Below are positions 18,431 to 27,934 of a DNA stretch of 64,000 nt, in pieces. Under the pieces are notes generated by a model. That model saw only the letters and a list, made by a program, of their open reading frames with translations. It was not told where the DNA came from and made no database searches. The position numbers and the translations under genes are program-made. Each line of letters begins with the position of its first letter. The first letter of the stretch is position 1. Source of the stretch: Halomonas sp. TA22 (GTDB lineage: Bacteria; Pseudomonadota; Gammaproteobacteria; Pseudomonadales; Halomonadaceae); NCBI RefSeq assembly GCF_013009075.1, contig NZ_CP053108.1, forward strand, positions 3,490,517 to 3,554,516. Reading direction: 5' to 3'.

Positions 18431-18539
18431 GAGTCGCTCCGTTGCATGTGGGTTCAGCGTTGAGTCATATTAGGCTAGATGTACTTGGCTAGACGGTATT
18501 TCAAGCCTCGTTACGATATGCAGTCGCCGAGGAGTCCCG

Positions 18540-19067
18540 ATGCGCGATCACCTTGTCACTCCCCTTCACTCAGTCATCGCACCTACGCTCTTCCACCGCT
18601 ATTTTAGCTGGTTGACGACCTGGCTATGTGTCGCCCTGCTTTCCGGCTGCGCCAGTCGCGACATTCCCACTCGCGACAGCATGCCCACCGCCACCGGCCT
18701 CTCCATCGAGCGCGCGCTGATACTCGCCAATGCCCAGCAGGCGCTGGGCACACCCTACCGGTTCGGTGGCAACGGTCCCGATGGGCTCGACTGCTCGGGG
18801 CTGGTGGAGATGACCTACCGCGCCGCCGGCATCCAGGTACCACGCACCGCCCATGAGCAGTACAGCCAGTTGCCCCGAGTCAACGAGGCGCGCCCTGGCG
18901 ACCTACTGTTCTTCGGCAGCGGTCGCAAGGCGACCCATGTGGGGATCTATCAGGGCGAGCGCCAGATGATCCACGCCCCCGGCAGCGGGCGCGAAGTGGC
19001 GAGTGTGCCGCTGGATATCGACTACTGGCAGAGCCGCTTCCTGGGCGCCGCCGGCCCGGCGCCGTGA
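18540..19067 (+). CDS. NlpC/P60 (C40) family lipoprotein peptidase
   Basis: 175 residues. A lipoprotein signal peptide ends at the lipobox LLSGC (C37). The catalytic domain (about 58-170) has Cys85 in DGLDCSGLVEMTY, His133 in ATHVGIYQG and a third polar residue at His145. Proteins of this type (Spr/MepS, NlpC) are outer-membrane-anchored endopeptidases that cut peptidoglycan crosslinks or stem peptides. Length and layout match MepS/NlpC. It is monocistronic and divergent from gloA. Confidence 0.9.
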   Translation: MRDHLVTPLHSVIAPTLFHRYFSWLTTWLCVALLSGCASRDIPTRDSMPTATGLSIERALILANAQQALGTPYRFGGNGPDGLDCSGLVEMTYRAAGIQVPRTAHEQYSQLPRVNEARPGDLLFFGSGRKATHVGIYQGERQMIHAPGSGREVASVPLDIDYWQSRFLGAAGPAP

Positions 19068-19150
19068 CCAGCAGGGGGGAGATTGCTCCTACTCGAGAAT
19101 GCGAAATTGCCAGGTGCTAGGTCATTCCGCTTATGCAGTCCGTTCGAATA

Positions 19151-19747
19151 TTACTTGAGTATATGCTGCTTGATCAGGCGCTCGAGCAGCGCCACGTCGC
19201 GCCTCTCGATCGCCTCGATCATGGCGAAGTGTTCACGACTGGAGTGCTCCGCCATCTCGCGAGTGGCCCACTGGCCGATTCTCGCTCCGGGAATCCGTCC
19301 GCGCTGGGCGAAGGCGAGGGCCACCAGCTCGGTATTGGTGCACGTCGAAAGCAGTTGACGATGGAACGCCAGGTTGGCCTCGTACTGCTGCAGCAGCGAT
19401 CCCTTGAGGATCATTTCCTCGAAGCTTGCCGCCAGCTCGGTCAGCCGCGAAATCTCCTCGTCATCGGCATGGGCGACGATCTCTCCGGCCGCCGCGCTCT
19501 CCAGCACCGCACGGATCTCATCGATGTGGCGCCGCTGCACCTTGTCCAATACACAGACGTGGTAGCCGCGATTGGGCACATGCTCCACCAGACGCTCCGA
19601 TACCAGTTGATCGAGCGCCTTGCGCACGCCAGCCCGTGACGACCGGTAGCGCTGTTCCAGGTCCACTTGCTTGAGCCAAGTACCCGAGGCGAGCTCGCCA
19701 ATATTGATGTCCCGGGCAATACGATCCGCCAATTCCACGCTGTTCAC
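19151..19747 (-). CDS. GntR-family regulator with FCD domain
   Basis: 198 residues from a GTG with GGAG eight bases upstream; the frame is open to 19870 but that extension crosses the control region and is not conserved-looking. The winged helix (about 1-65) has LKQVDLEQRYRSSRAGVRKALDQLVSE, and the all-helical FCD domain (75-195) has IDEIRAVLESAAAGEIV, FHRQLLSTC and SSREHFAMIEAIERRD. FCD regulators bind small acids or amines. It is divergent from the hydrolase-C45-ABC operon and very likely controls it; an inverted repeat in between is a candidate operator. Confidence 0.87.
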   Translation of the reverse strand: MNSVELADRIARDINIGELASGTWLKQVDLEQRYRSSRAGVRKALDQLVSERLVEHVPNRGYHVCVLDKVQRRHIDEIRAVLESAAAGEIVAHADDEEISRLTELAASFEEMILKGSLLQQYEANLAFHRQLLSTCTNTELVALAFAQRGRIPGARIGQWATREMAEHSSREHFAMIEAIERRDVALLERLIKQHILK

Positions 19748-19829
19748 TCGACTCGCTCCATGCCCTTTTCCCTTGCAAGTGCCGTCGCGGCGCAGCGGCG
19801 TCTCTAGTGTATGGCAGGCATCAGGAAAA

Positions 19830-19877
19830 GCCAAAATCGGAAGTTTTTTATAAAAAAATATTGGCGCCAATTTTGGC
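19830..19877. promoter_or_regulatory. Candidate operator between the GntR gene and the C45/ABC operon
   Basis: GCCAAAAT at 19830-19837 is the inverse of ATTTTGGC at 19870-19877. Within the right arm a perfect 12-bp palindrome ATTGGCGCCAAT spans 19860-19871. The stretch between is AT-rich (promoter-like). Regulator binding is inferred from the position between divergent genes. Confidence 0.45.
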
Positions 19878-19938
19878 GTGTGTTTTACTGTCTACATCGG
19901 CCGATCAATTCCAACTCACAACAAGGTCGCAAAAGCCC

Positions 19939-20796
19939 ATGCAAGCCGAACAGGCCTCTTCCGAGCGCTACAGGCAGATGTATCGCCGTGGCACCACCAC
20001 GGTCTTTTCCTGCCGCCAAGATCCCCGGTTCTCCTACTGCCTCTATGTTCCGCAGGAGCTGGATCAGGCGCCCCATACCTATACCCTGCTGGTCGCCGTC
20101 CACGGCACCGGACGCACCATGAACGCCTACCGCGACGCCTTCGCGGAGTTCGCTGAGTACCATCGCTGCGTGGTGTTGGCGCCGCTGTTCCCCGTCGGGC
20201 CTTGCGGCGACGGCGAACCCGACGGCTACAAGTACATCATCGAGGACGATATTCGTTACGACCGGGTGATGCTCGCCATCATCGACGAGGTAGCCGAGGA
20301 ACTCGGCATCGACGTCTCGAAATTCCTGATGTTCGGCTACTCCGGCGGCGGCCACTTCTGCCACCGCTTCCTGTATCTGCACCCCGAACGGCTGCTGGCC
20401 GCGTCGATCGGTGCCCCCGGCGCGGTCACGCTGCTCGACGACAAGCGCGACTGGTGGGTCGGCACGCGCGATTTCGCGCAGGTCTTCGGCCATCCGGTCA
20501 ACCTGGCGGCGATGCGCGACGTGGCGATCCAACTGGTAGTAGGCGCCGCCGATCTCGAGACGTGGGAGATCAACCATGCACCTGGCTCGCGTCGCTGGCG
20601 GGAAGGCATCAACGATGCCGGAGCGACGCGCATCGACCGCAACAATACCTTGCTGGCCAATCTCCAGTCCCATGGCATGCAGGTCGAACAGTCGATCGTG
20701 CCCAACGTTCCCCACGACGGCATGAAGGTGCTGCCGGAAGTAAAGGGCTTCTTCAAACGCGTCCTCCAGGCACACTTAAAGGAGCACACCGCATGA
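19939..20796 (+). CDS. Alpha/beta hydrolase (esterase/feruloyl-esterase-like)
   Basis: 285 residues from the chosen ATG. The nucleophile is S135 in FGYSGGGHFCHRF, the oxyanion-side motif is AVHGTGRTMNAYRD, and the likely catalytic histidine is in VPNVPHDGMKVLP. No signal peptide is apparent, so it is cytoplasmic. The ribosome site before this ATG is weak and the frame opens at 19807, so the start is uncertain. Its stop overlaps the start of the C45 gene (ATGA). Likely it hydrolyses an ester or amide bond in the compound imported by the downstream ABC system; the substrate is unknown. Confidence 0.78.
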   Translation: MQAEQASSERYRQMYRRGTTTVFSCRQDPRFSYCLYVPQELDQAPHTYTLLVAVHGTGRTMNAYRDAFAEFAEYHRCVVLAPLFPVGPCGDGEPDGYKYIIEDDIRYDRVMLAIIDEVAEELGIDVSKFLMFGYSGGGHFCHRFLYLHPERLLAASIGAPGAVTLLDDKRDWWVGTRDFAQVFGHPVNLAAMRDVAIQLVVGAADLETWEINHAPGSRRWREGINDAGATRIDRNNTLLANLQSHGMQVEQSIVPNVPHDGMKVLPEVKGFFKRVLQAHLKEHTA

Positions 20797-21923
20797 GCGT
20801 CCCCCGCCTCTTCCCCCTTATCGAGATCAGCGGCGCGCCCCGCGAGCGCGGCCGCCAGTATGGCGAACAGGCCACGGGGCGCATCCGCGACAGCGTGGCC
20901 GTCTACGGCGACCAGCTCGCCGAGCTGGGGCTGCGTAGCGAGGAGCGTCGACACCTGATCGACGCCTTCGCCGTCGAGATCGAGCAGTTCGATGCCGACT
21001 ACCTGGAGGAGATGCGCGGCATCGCCGAGGGCGCGGGCGTCGAGCTGGGCGATATCGTGATGATCAACGCCCGCACCGAGGTGATCTCGCGTGCCCGGCG
21101 TATCGCCAAGCGTCAGGCAGATTCCGACGCCTCGCTCGAGGATGGCTGTACCGGTGCGGTGATCCTGCCCGAGCGCAGCGCCACCGGTCAGCTCATCCAC
21201 GGCCAGAACTGGGACTGGCGCGCCGAATGCGCCGACACCTCCGTGGTGCTGCGTGTGGAGCGTGACGAGGGGCCGGAACTGCTCACCTTCGTCGAGGCCG
21301 GCGGGCTGGCCCGCAGCGGCCTCAATAGCGCGGGACTCGCCATCACCGCCAATTTCCTTGGCTGCGAACGCGACTACCGCCAGAACGGCGTGCCGCTGTC
21401 GCTGATCCGTCGCAAGGCGCTCGAGCAGTCGCACATGGCGCTGGCCATGAAGGTCGTGGCCACCACGCCGAAGTCGGGCTCCAACAACATGATGCTGAGC
21501 ACCGCCGAAGGCTTCGCCATCGATTTCGAGTGCGCCCCGGACGAGAGCTTCACGCTCTATCCGCGCAACGGCATGATCGTGCATGCCAACCACTGGCTGA
21601 GCGAGGTCGCCCTTGGCAAGCTCCGCGAGTGCGGCGTGGCCACGTCACCCGACACCCTCTATCGTGCCTGGCGAGTGCAGCAACAGCTCGACACCTGCGG
21701 CGAGCGAGTCTCCGTCGACGATCTCAAGGCCGCCTTGTTCGACGATTTCGGCTCTCCCTATTCGGTGTGTCGCCCGCCCCGTCCCGGCTTCCAAGGCGAC
21801 CTTTCGGCAACCGTCGCCATGGTGGTGATGGAGCCGGCACGCGGCACGCTCGAGGTGGCACCGCTACCGGCGATCAACCGTGAATTCGGCCACTACCGAC
21901 TCAAGCAGCCCATCGGTGCCTGA
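20793..21923 (+). CDS. C45-family autoproteolytic acyltransferase/hydrolase (penicillin acyltransferase-like)
   Basis: 376 residues. This is an Ntn-hydrolase like the fungal isopenicillin-N acyltransferase: the precursor would cut itself before C119 in SLEDGCTGAVIL, freeing the cysteine as catalytic N terminus. This gives an alpha chain of about 118 and a beta chain of about 258 residues. Other family features are IHGQNWDWRAECAD, VEAGGLARSGLNSAGLA, GFAIDFECAPDE and VHANHWL. It likely hydrolyses an amide, such as an N-acyl amino acid or peptide-like compound. Translationally coupled to the alpha/beta hydrolase and upstream of a peptide-type importer. Confidence 0.86.
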   Translation: MSVPRLFPLIEISGAPRERGRQYGEQATGRIRDSVAVYGDQLAELGLRSEERRHLIDAFAVEIEQFDADYLEEMRGIAEGAGVELGDIVMINARTEVISRARRIAKRQADSDASLEDGCTGAVILPERSATGQLIHGQNWDWRAECADTSVVLRVERDEGPELLTFVEAGGLARSGLNSAGLAITANFLGCERDYRQNGVPLSLIRRKALEQSHMALAMKVVATTPKSGSNNMMLSTAEGFAIDFECAPDESFTLYPRNGMIVHANHWLSEVALGKLRECGVATSPDTLYRAWRVQQQLDTCGERVSVDDLKAALFDDFGSPYSVCRPPRPGFQGDLSATVAMVVMEPARGTLEVAPLPAINREFGHYRLKQPIGA

Positions 21924-21967
21924 CCCGGCGTCGAGACCTTCACGATCAACAACAACAGGACAGTGTC

Positions 21968-23518
21968 ATGAAGCGTTTCTCCTACGTTCCCCTACTGATG
22001 CTCTGCGGCCTCCCGCTGGCCGAGGCCGCCCCCAACGAGTCGATCACCCTGGCCATGAACGCGGATATCCGCAGCACCCAGCCCGGCGTCAATCGCGACG
22101 GCAATACCGACGGCGTGATAATGCACATCGTCGAGGGCCTGGTGGGCTATCGCGAGGATGGCAGCGTCGGCCCCATGCTGGCGGAGCGCTACGAGGTTTC
22201 CGACGATGGCCTGACCTATACCTTCCATCTTCGCGACGGGGTGAGATTCCATAACGGCGAGACCATGACCGCCGAGCATGTGGTGTGGAGCTGGAACCGC
22301 TGGATGGAGCCGACCACCGAGTGGCGCTGTCTCAGCGACTTCGACGGCAGCCTCGGTCTCGACGTCACCGACGTGAGCGCGCTGGACGACACGACCGTCA
22401 GCATGACCCTGGCCTCGCCCAGCGCCCTGCTCCTCGCCACCATGGCGCGCCCCGATTGCGGCGCCGTGGCGGTGGTCCATCCCGACTCGGTGGACGAGAA
22501 CGGCGAGTGGATCGCGCCGATCGGCACCGGCCCCTATCGTCTCGCCCGCTGGAACCACAATCGCTCCATTGAGCTGACGCGCTTCGAGGACTACACCTCC
22601 CGCGACGAACCGATGGACGGCTACGTCGGCGGCAAGCAACCGCTGATCGAGACCGTGCGCATCCTGGTCGTGCCCGACCCGGCCACGGTAGTGGCGGGCC
22701 TGCAGGCGGGCAACATCGACGTCGCCCTGATCGGGGCCGCCGACGCCCGCTCGCTGCGCAACGCTTCCCACGTCGAGATCGCGACCGCCGCCAACGGCCT
22801 GCGCAATGGCCTGCTGATCCAGACCGAGGACCCTCTGCTCAGCGACCCGAGGATCAGGCGTGCCATCGCCCTGGCCATCGACACCGAACAGGTGGCGCTC
22901 GGCAGCAGCGAAGGCATGGCTACACCCAGCAACTCCAACGTGCCCGTCTCCTCGGCCTGGTACGGCGAGGTGCAGCGCCAGGGATACGAGTACGACCCCG
23001 AGGCCGCCCGCGCCCTGCTACAGGAGGCCGGCTACAATGGCGAACCCATCGAGATCATCGCCAACCGTCGTCCCAAGGTCCCCAGCTACGATGTCGCCAT
23101 CATCTCCCAGGCGATGATGCAGGCAGTCGGCATCAATGCCCGGGTCAATACCATGGAGTGGGCGACCCAGCTCGACCGCTATTCGAGCGGGCGCTACCAG
23201 ATGATGTCCTTCACCTACTCGCCGCGCTTCGATCCGGCACTGATGTTCGAGCAGATCACCGGCGACAAGAGCCAGGAGCCGCGCAAGGTGTGGGGCGACC
23301 TGGAGGCAGTGGCACTGATCGACGAACTCTCGCTCACCGAGGACGAAACGGAGCGTCAGGCGCTGGTCGATGAGCTGCACACGCGCATGATCGAGCAAAC
23401 CCCGCTGATCTTCTTCTTTCCCGGCGTCTCCATCGCCGCCTACCGTGACCACGTCGAAGGCTTCACCCCCTGGTTCGGCGAGGACCCGCGGCTGTGGAAC
23501 GTGAGCACGACCCAGTAA
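21968..23518 (+). CDS. Family 5 periplasmic binding protein of a dipeptide/oligopeptide-type ABC importer
   Basis: 516 residues with a signal peptide of about 20 residues (cleavage near AEA-APNES). Family 5 signatures: GLTYTFHLRDGVRFHNGETMTAEHVVWSWNRWM, IGTGPYRL, and a central FDPALMFEQITG. It presents a peptide, nickel-chelate or other small molecule to the two permeases downstream. The upstream C45 acylase and hydrolase suggest the ligand is an amide- or ester-containing molecule. Confidence 0.9.
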   Translation: MKRFSYVPLLMLCGLPLAEAAPNESITLAMNADIRSTQPGVNRDGNTDGVIMHIVEGLVGYREDGSVGPMLAERYEVSDDGLTYTFHLRDGVRFHNGETMTAEHVVWSWNRWMEPTTEWRCLSDFDGSLGLDVTDVSALDDTTVSMTLASPSALLLATMARPDCGAVAVVHPDSVDENGEWIAPIGTGPYRLARWNHNRSIELTRFEDYTSRDEPMDGYVGGKQPLIETVRILVVPDPATVVAGLQAGNIDVALIGAADARSLRNASHVEIATAANGLRNGLLIQTEDPLLSDPRIRRAIALAIDTEQVALGSSEGMATPSNSNVPVSSAWYGEVQRQGYEYDPEAARALLQEAGYNGEPIEIIANRRPKVPSYDVAIISQAMMQAVGINARVNTMEWATQLDRYSSGRYQMMSFTYSPRFDPALMFEQITGDKSQEPRKVWGDLEAVALIDELSLTEDETERQALVDELHTRMIEQTPLIFFFPGVSIAAYRDHVEGFTPWFGEDPRLWNVSTTQ

Positions 23519-23530
23519 CCGGAGAGCGTT

Positions 23531-24475
23531 ATGTTCCTGCATCTCGTAAGGAGAATCGGCGCTTCGTTGCCCACGCTCTTTCTGGTATCGGTGCTGATCT
23601 TCCTGCTGATTCGCCTGGTGCCGGGAGACCCGGCCCAGCTCCTGCTCGGCGATCTCGCCACCGAGCAGAGCCTGGCCAGGGTGCGCCAGCAGATGGGGCT
23701 CGATCTCTCCTACCCCCAGCAGTACCTGATCTGGATCACCCAGGTGCTGCAGGGCGATTTCGGCCGCTCCATCCAGACCGGCCAGCCCATCCTGCCGCTG
23801 ATCGTTGCACGCTTCGGGGTGACGCTGAGCATCGTGCTGGTGGCGATCGTCATCGCCGCCGCCATCGCCATCCCGGTAGGCATGATCGCGGCCTGGAAAC
23901 AGAACTCACGGCTTGACGTGGGCCTGGTGGCGCTCGCCACCCTGCTGCTGTCGATACCAAGTTTCTGGATGGGCTTGCTGCTGCTGCTGCTCTTCGGCCT
24001 GCAGCTGGGGTGGCTGCCGGTGGTGGGCTACGTCTCGCTGGTCGAGGACTTCCAGCGCGGCCTGCTCTATCTGATCATGCCGATCATCACGCTGGTGCTG
24101 GTGGAGTGCGGCACCCTGGTGAGGATGATGCGCTCGAGCACCCTCGAGGTGCTGCGCCTGGACTACATCTCCCACGCCCGGGCCAAGGGCGTGGGGGAAG
24201 GGAGCGTACTGGCACGGCACGCCTTTCCCAACGCCTTCGGCCCCACCCTCACCCTGCTCGGCATCATGCTCGGCAACCTGCTCAGCGGGATCGCCGTGGT
24301 CGAGACGGTGTTCACCCTGCCGGGCCTGGGGCGCCTGCTGGTCGACGGCATCTATGCCCGCGACTATCCCGTGGTCCAAGGCTGCATGCTGTTCATCGCC
24401 GCGCTCTACATCGTGGTGAATGTCATCATCGACGCCATCTATCCGCTCTTCGACCCGAGGGTGAAGGACGCATGA
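23531..24475 (+). CDS. Dipeptide-type ABC importer permease, DppB-like
   Basis: 314 residues, about six membrane segments. DppB features: LVPGDPAQLLLGDLATEQ after the first segment, a periplasmic region, and the ATPase-contact loop DYISHARAKGVGEGSVLARHAFPNAFGPT. It would pair with the DppC-like permease whose start overlaps its stop by four bases. Second gene of the transport part of the operon, 12 bp after the binding-protein gene with a GGAG site. Confidence 0.92.
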   Translation: MFLHLVRRIGASLPTLFLVSVLIFLLIRLVPGDPAQLLLGDLATEQSLARVRQQMGLDLSYPQQYLIWITQVLQGDFGRSIQTGQPILPLIVARFGVTLSIVLVAIVIAAAIAIPVGMIAAWKQNSRLDVGLVALATLLLSIPSFWMGLLLLLLFGLQLGWLPVVGYVSLVEDFQRGLLYLIMPIITLVLVECGTLVRMMRSSTLEVLRLDYISHARAKGVGEGSVLARHAFPNAFGPTLTLLGIMLGNLLSGIAVVETVFTLPGLGRLLVDGIYARDYPVVQGCMLFIAALYIVVNVIIDAIYPLFDPRVKDA

Positions 24476-25299
24476 AGACGCCAAGACTCCCCCTCCCCGC
24501 GCTCAACGCACTGCTCGGCGGCCTGATGCTCGGGCTACTGGTAGCCGCGGCACTGATCGGCCTGGTATGGACGCCCTTCGACCCGCTGCGCATCAACATC
24601 CTCGGCAAGCTCCAGGCACCCAGTTTGCTGCACTGGCTGGGAACAGACGAGTTCGGCCGCGACGTGCTCAGCCGGCTGATGGATGCCGCCTTCACCACGC
24701 TGTCGATCTCGTTGCTGACGGTCCTGTCCGCGGTGCTCGCCGGTGTCTGGCTGGGGGTGCTCAGCGGCTACCTCGGCGGCCTGGTCGATCGCGGGGTGAT
24801 GATGATCACCAACACGCTGCTCGCCTTTCCCGGCATCCTGCTCGCCCTGGGCCTGCTCAGCGTGCTCGGCAACAGCCGCTACGGCATCGTCCTGGCGCTG
24901 GGCCTGGCCTATACTCCTTCGGTGGTGCGCATCGTACGCGGTACCGTGCGCAGCCTGCGCGAAAGCGACTACGTGGAGGCCGCCCGCGTGATGGGCCACT
25001 CCGAATCCTTCATCCTGGCACGCCACATCCTGCCCAACTGCCTAGCGCCGCTGATCGTGCTGGCCACCTCGATGCTCGGCTGGGCGATCATCTCCGAAAG
25101 CGCCCTCTCGTTCCTCGGCCTAGGGGTGCCGCCCCCCGAGCCGACCTGGGGCAACATGCTCGCGGCCAGCCGCGAGAACCTCTCCGACGCCGCCTGGCTG
25201 GCGATCTTCCCCGGCCTGTGCATCTCCTTCGCACTGCTCGGCGTCAACCTGCTGGGCGATGCCCTGCGCGACCACTTGGACCCGAGGATGAAACGATGA
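24472..25299 (+). CDS. Dipeptide-type ABC importer permease, DppC-like
   Basis: 275 residues, about six membrane segments. DppC features are HWLGTDEFGRDVLSRLM near the N terminus and the ATPase-contact loop DYVEAARVMGHSESFILARHILPN, followed by SESALSFLGLGVPPPEPTWG. The ATG overlaps the previous stop, and the next gene starts four bases before this stop, so the whole set is translationally coupled. Confidence 0.92.
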   Translation: MKTPRLPLPALNALLGGLMLGLLVAAALIGLVWTPFDPLRINILGKLQAPSLLHWLGTDEFGRDVLSRLMDAAFTTLSISLLTVLSAVLAGVWLGVLSGYLGGLVDRGVMMITNTLLAFPGILLALGLLSVLGNSRYGIVLALGLAYTPSVVRIVRGTVRSLRESDYVEAARVMGHSESFILARHILPNCLAPLIVLATSMLGWAIISESALSFLGLGVPPPEPTWGNMLAASRENLSDAAWLAIFPGLCISFALLGVNLLGDALRDHLDPRMKR

Positions 25300-26951
25300 G
25301 CCGCAACGCAGCCTCCTCGCTGCTCTCCGTCAGCGGGCTGACCCTCGAGGTCAACGGCAAGGTCGTCGTCGACGATCTCGACCTCGACGTCGCCGCCGGC
25401 GAGACCATCGCCATCGTCGGCGAATCGGGAAGCGGCAAGACGCTGGCCACGCGCGCCTTGCTGGGGCTGCTCCCCTCCGGCGTGACATGCCGCCACGGTC
25501 AGATGCAGTTCAACGGCGATGCCTACCGACTCGACGATCGCGATGCCCTCAAGTCGCTGCGTGGCCATGGCCTGGGAATGATCTTTCAGGAGCCGATGAC
25601 CTCGCTGAATCCGGCGCTCAAGATCGGCCGCCAGCTTCACGAGAGCCTGAAGCTGCATACGCGGCTCGACCGTGCTGCCCGCGAGCGACTGATCATCGCC
25701 ATGCTCGAGCGCGTCGGGCTCGCCGCGGACAAGGCCCTGCTCGACTGCTATCCGCACGAATTCTCCGGCGGCATGCGCCAGCGCATCATGATCGCCTCGG
25801 TGATGCTGATGTCGCCTTCGCTCATCGTCGCCGACGAGCCCACCACGGCACTCGATGCCGTGGTGCAGCGTGAGGTGATGGAAACCATGCTGTCGCTGAC
25901 CCGCGAGGAGGGCAATGCCACCGTCCTGATCAGCCACGACCTCTCCATGGTCGCCCACTACGCCTCGCGCATCCTGGTGATGTGCCAAGGCAGGCTAGTC
26001 GAGCAGGGAGCCACCGATGCTCTGCTCGCCGCGCCCCGCCACCCCTATACGCGCAAGCTCCTCGATGCCCTGCCGCGACGCATTGCGCTGCCCGCGCCAC
26101 AACCCGACGGTGAACCGGTGCTGGCGCTCCAGCGGGCGGTCATCGAGTATGCCGGCCGCAAGCGCTGGTTCCGTCCGGTCGTCAGTAAGCGCGCCGTGGA
26201 CGTCGTCAGCCTGGACGTCGCCAGGGGCGAAACGGTCGCGCTGGTGGGCGCCAGCGGCTCCGGCAAGACCACCGTGGCCAAGGCGATCGTCGGCCTGCTG
26301 CCGCTGCATTCCGGCGAGCTGCGCTTCAACGGCATCTCTCATGTCGCCATGGATCGTCATCAGCGACGTGCCTGGCGCCTCGACTGTCAGATGATCCAGC
26401 AGGATCCCTTCTCGTCCCTCGACCCACGCATGCGCGTCCGCCAGATCGTCGATGAGCCATTGCGTCTCTCCGAGTCCATGGATCGCAGGCAGCGCCTGGC
26501 GAGGGTAGTCGAGGTGATCGAGGAGGTCGGACTCGGAAAGGAGTTTCTGGAGCGCTTTCCCCACCAGCTCTCCGGCGGCCAGCGCCAGCGCGTGGCCATT
26601 GCCAGGGCGATTGCGCGCAAGCCTCGCTTCATCGTCGCCGACGAGCCCACCTCGGCACTCGACATGACGGTACAGAAGCAGATTCTCGCCCTGCTCGGCG
26701 AACTGCAGCGGCGCTACGGCTTCGCCTGCCTGCTGATCACCCACGATCTCGGCGTCGTCGAACAGATCGCGCATCGCGTGCTGGTCATGGAACAGGGACG
26801 CATCGTCGAGAGCGGCGAGCGTGACCAAGTGCTCGATGCCCCACGTCACCCCTATACGCGGCGTCTACTGTCCTCCTTGCCACAGCTTGTCGAATGCCCA
26901 GAGGGTGGTTTTCTCCTCAAGTCTCGGACACTTGCCGAGGCACTAGATTAG
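25296..26951 (+). CDS. Fused dipeptide-type ABC ATPase (DppD-DppF tandem)
   Basis: 551 residues holding two complete ATPase domains in one chain. The first (about 5-260) has Walker A GESGSGKT, FSGGMRQRIMIASVML and IVADEPTTALD. The second (about 275-545) has Walker [26 protein letters not shown] and [11 protein letters not shown]. Both halves end with the HPYTR/LLDAL-type oligopeptide-ATPase tail. Separate DppD and DppF proteins are the rule in many operons; the fusion resembles GsiA/YejF. Only one polypeptide is therefore needed to power the importer. Confidence 0.92.
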   Translation: MSRNAASSLLSVSGLTLEVNGKVVVDDLDLDVAAGETIAIVGESGSGKTLATRALLGLLPSGVTCRHGQMQFNGDAYRLDDRDALKSLRGHGLGMIFQEPMTSLNPALKIGRQLHESLKLHTRLDRAARERLIIAMLERVGLAADKALLDCYPHEFSGGMRQRIMIASVMLMSPSLIVADEPTTALDAVVQREVMETMLSLTREEGNATVLISHDLSMVAHYASRILVMCQGRLVEQGATDALLAAPRHPYTRKLLDALPRRIALPAPQPDGEPVLALQRAVIEYAGRKRWFRPVVSKRAVDVVSLDVARGETVALVGASGSGKTTVAKAIVGLLPLHSGELRFNGISHVAMDRHQRRAWRLDCQMIQQDPFSSLDPRMRVRQIVDEPLRLSESMDRRQRLARVVEVIEEVGLGKEFLERFPHQLSGGQRQRVAIARAIARKPRFIVADEPTSALDMTVQKQILALLGELQRRYGFACLLITHDLGVVEQIAHRVLVMEQGRIVESGERDQVLDAPRHPYTRRLLSSLPQLVECPEGGFLLKSRTLAEALD

Positions 26952-26987
26952 CGGCCCTTAGCCCGGCGCCGTGATCAGTTGATCGGC

Positions 26988-27863
26988 TTACGACGTCGGT
27001 CGCCGTTTCAGGCTGGTGCGGCGCTCATGCAGAGTAATCGCCAGCCCGCTGGCGATGATCACGGCGGTGCCGAGGTAGACCCACAGGTCCGGTACCTCAC
27101 CCCAGAACCACCACCCCAGCACGACCGCCCATAGCATGCCGGTATAATCGAAGGGGGCCACCAGCGCGGCTGGCGCCTGACGAAAGGCCAGGGTGATGCA
27201 GGCCATCGCACCGATGCCGAAAATGCTGGCACCGACAAACCCCAGCCAGTGCAGTGCGTCTGGAGTGCGCCACACCATGGGCAACAGCATGCCCGTGACC
27301 AGCAGGGGCACCAGCGTGACGTAGAAGACCATCGCCCACAGGTACTCCCGCACGCCATAGCGGCGCGCGGTGATCAACAGCAGGGCATAAAAGAGCGCGG
27401 CGGCGACCACCACCAGCGCGCCTGGCTGAAAACCGCCGGTGCCGGGACGCACCACCATCAACACCCCGATGAAACCGACCAGGGCGGCAAGCATCGGCAG
27501 GCGCTCGACACGTTCATCAAGCAGGGGCACAGAAAGCAGCGTGACGAACAGCGGGGCGGCGAAGGCAATGGCGGTGGTCTGGGCCAACGGCAGCAGGGTC
27601 AGCCCGAACACAAAACACAGCATGGTACCGGTGGCCAGCAGACCGCGGATCAGGTGCACGCCGGGTCGGCGCGTCGAGAGTTTGCGCAGGCCACCACTGA
27701 AGTGCGCGATCAAAGCAATCAAAGGCAGCGATATCAGCGCACGGAAGAAGATGATCTGAATCGGCGAGTGTACATCGCCCAACCATTTGGAGATGGCGTC
27801 TCCCACCGACAGGCAGAACACCGCCACGCACATCCATGCAATGCCCTGCAACGTCGGCGCCAT
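26988..27863 (-). CDS. EamA/DMT-family exporter
   Basis: 291 residues with about ten membrane segments and two EamA repeats (about 10-140 and 150-285). The N-terminal repeat has DAISKWLGDVHSPIQIIFFRALI, typical of RhaT/YdcZ-type drug/metabolite transporters, and the second repeat ends with YLGTAVIIASGLAI. It probably exports a small metabolite or amino acid. Convergent with the ABC ATPase gene; substrate unknown. Confidence 0.88.
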   Translation of the reverse strand: MAPTLQGIAWMCVAVFCLSVGDAISKWLGDVHSPIQIIFFRALISLPLIALIAHFSGGLRKLSTRRPGVHLIRGLLATGTMLCFVFGLTLLPLAQTTAIAFAAPLFVTLLSVPLLDERVERLPMLAALVGFIGVLMVVRPGTGGFQPGALVVVAAALFYALLLITARRYGVREYLWAMVFYVTLVPLLVTGMLLPMVWRTPDALHWLGFVGASIFGIGAMACITLAFRQAPAALVAPFDYTGMLWAVVLGWWFWGEVPDLWVYLGTAVIIASGLAITLHERRTSLKRRPTS

Positions 27864-27934
27864 GCATCATCCTTTGGGGCGACCAGCAATGGAACCCAGC
27901 CGGCAGCCCGGCCGCGTACTGTCCGGAAGGAGCC

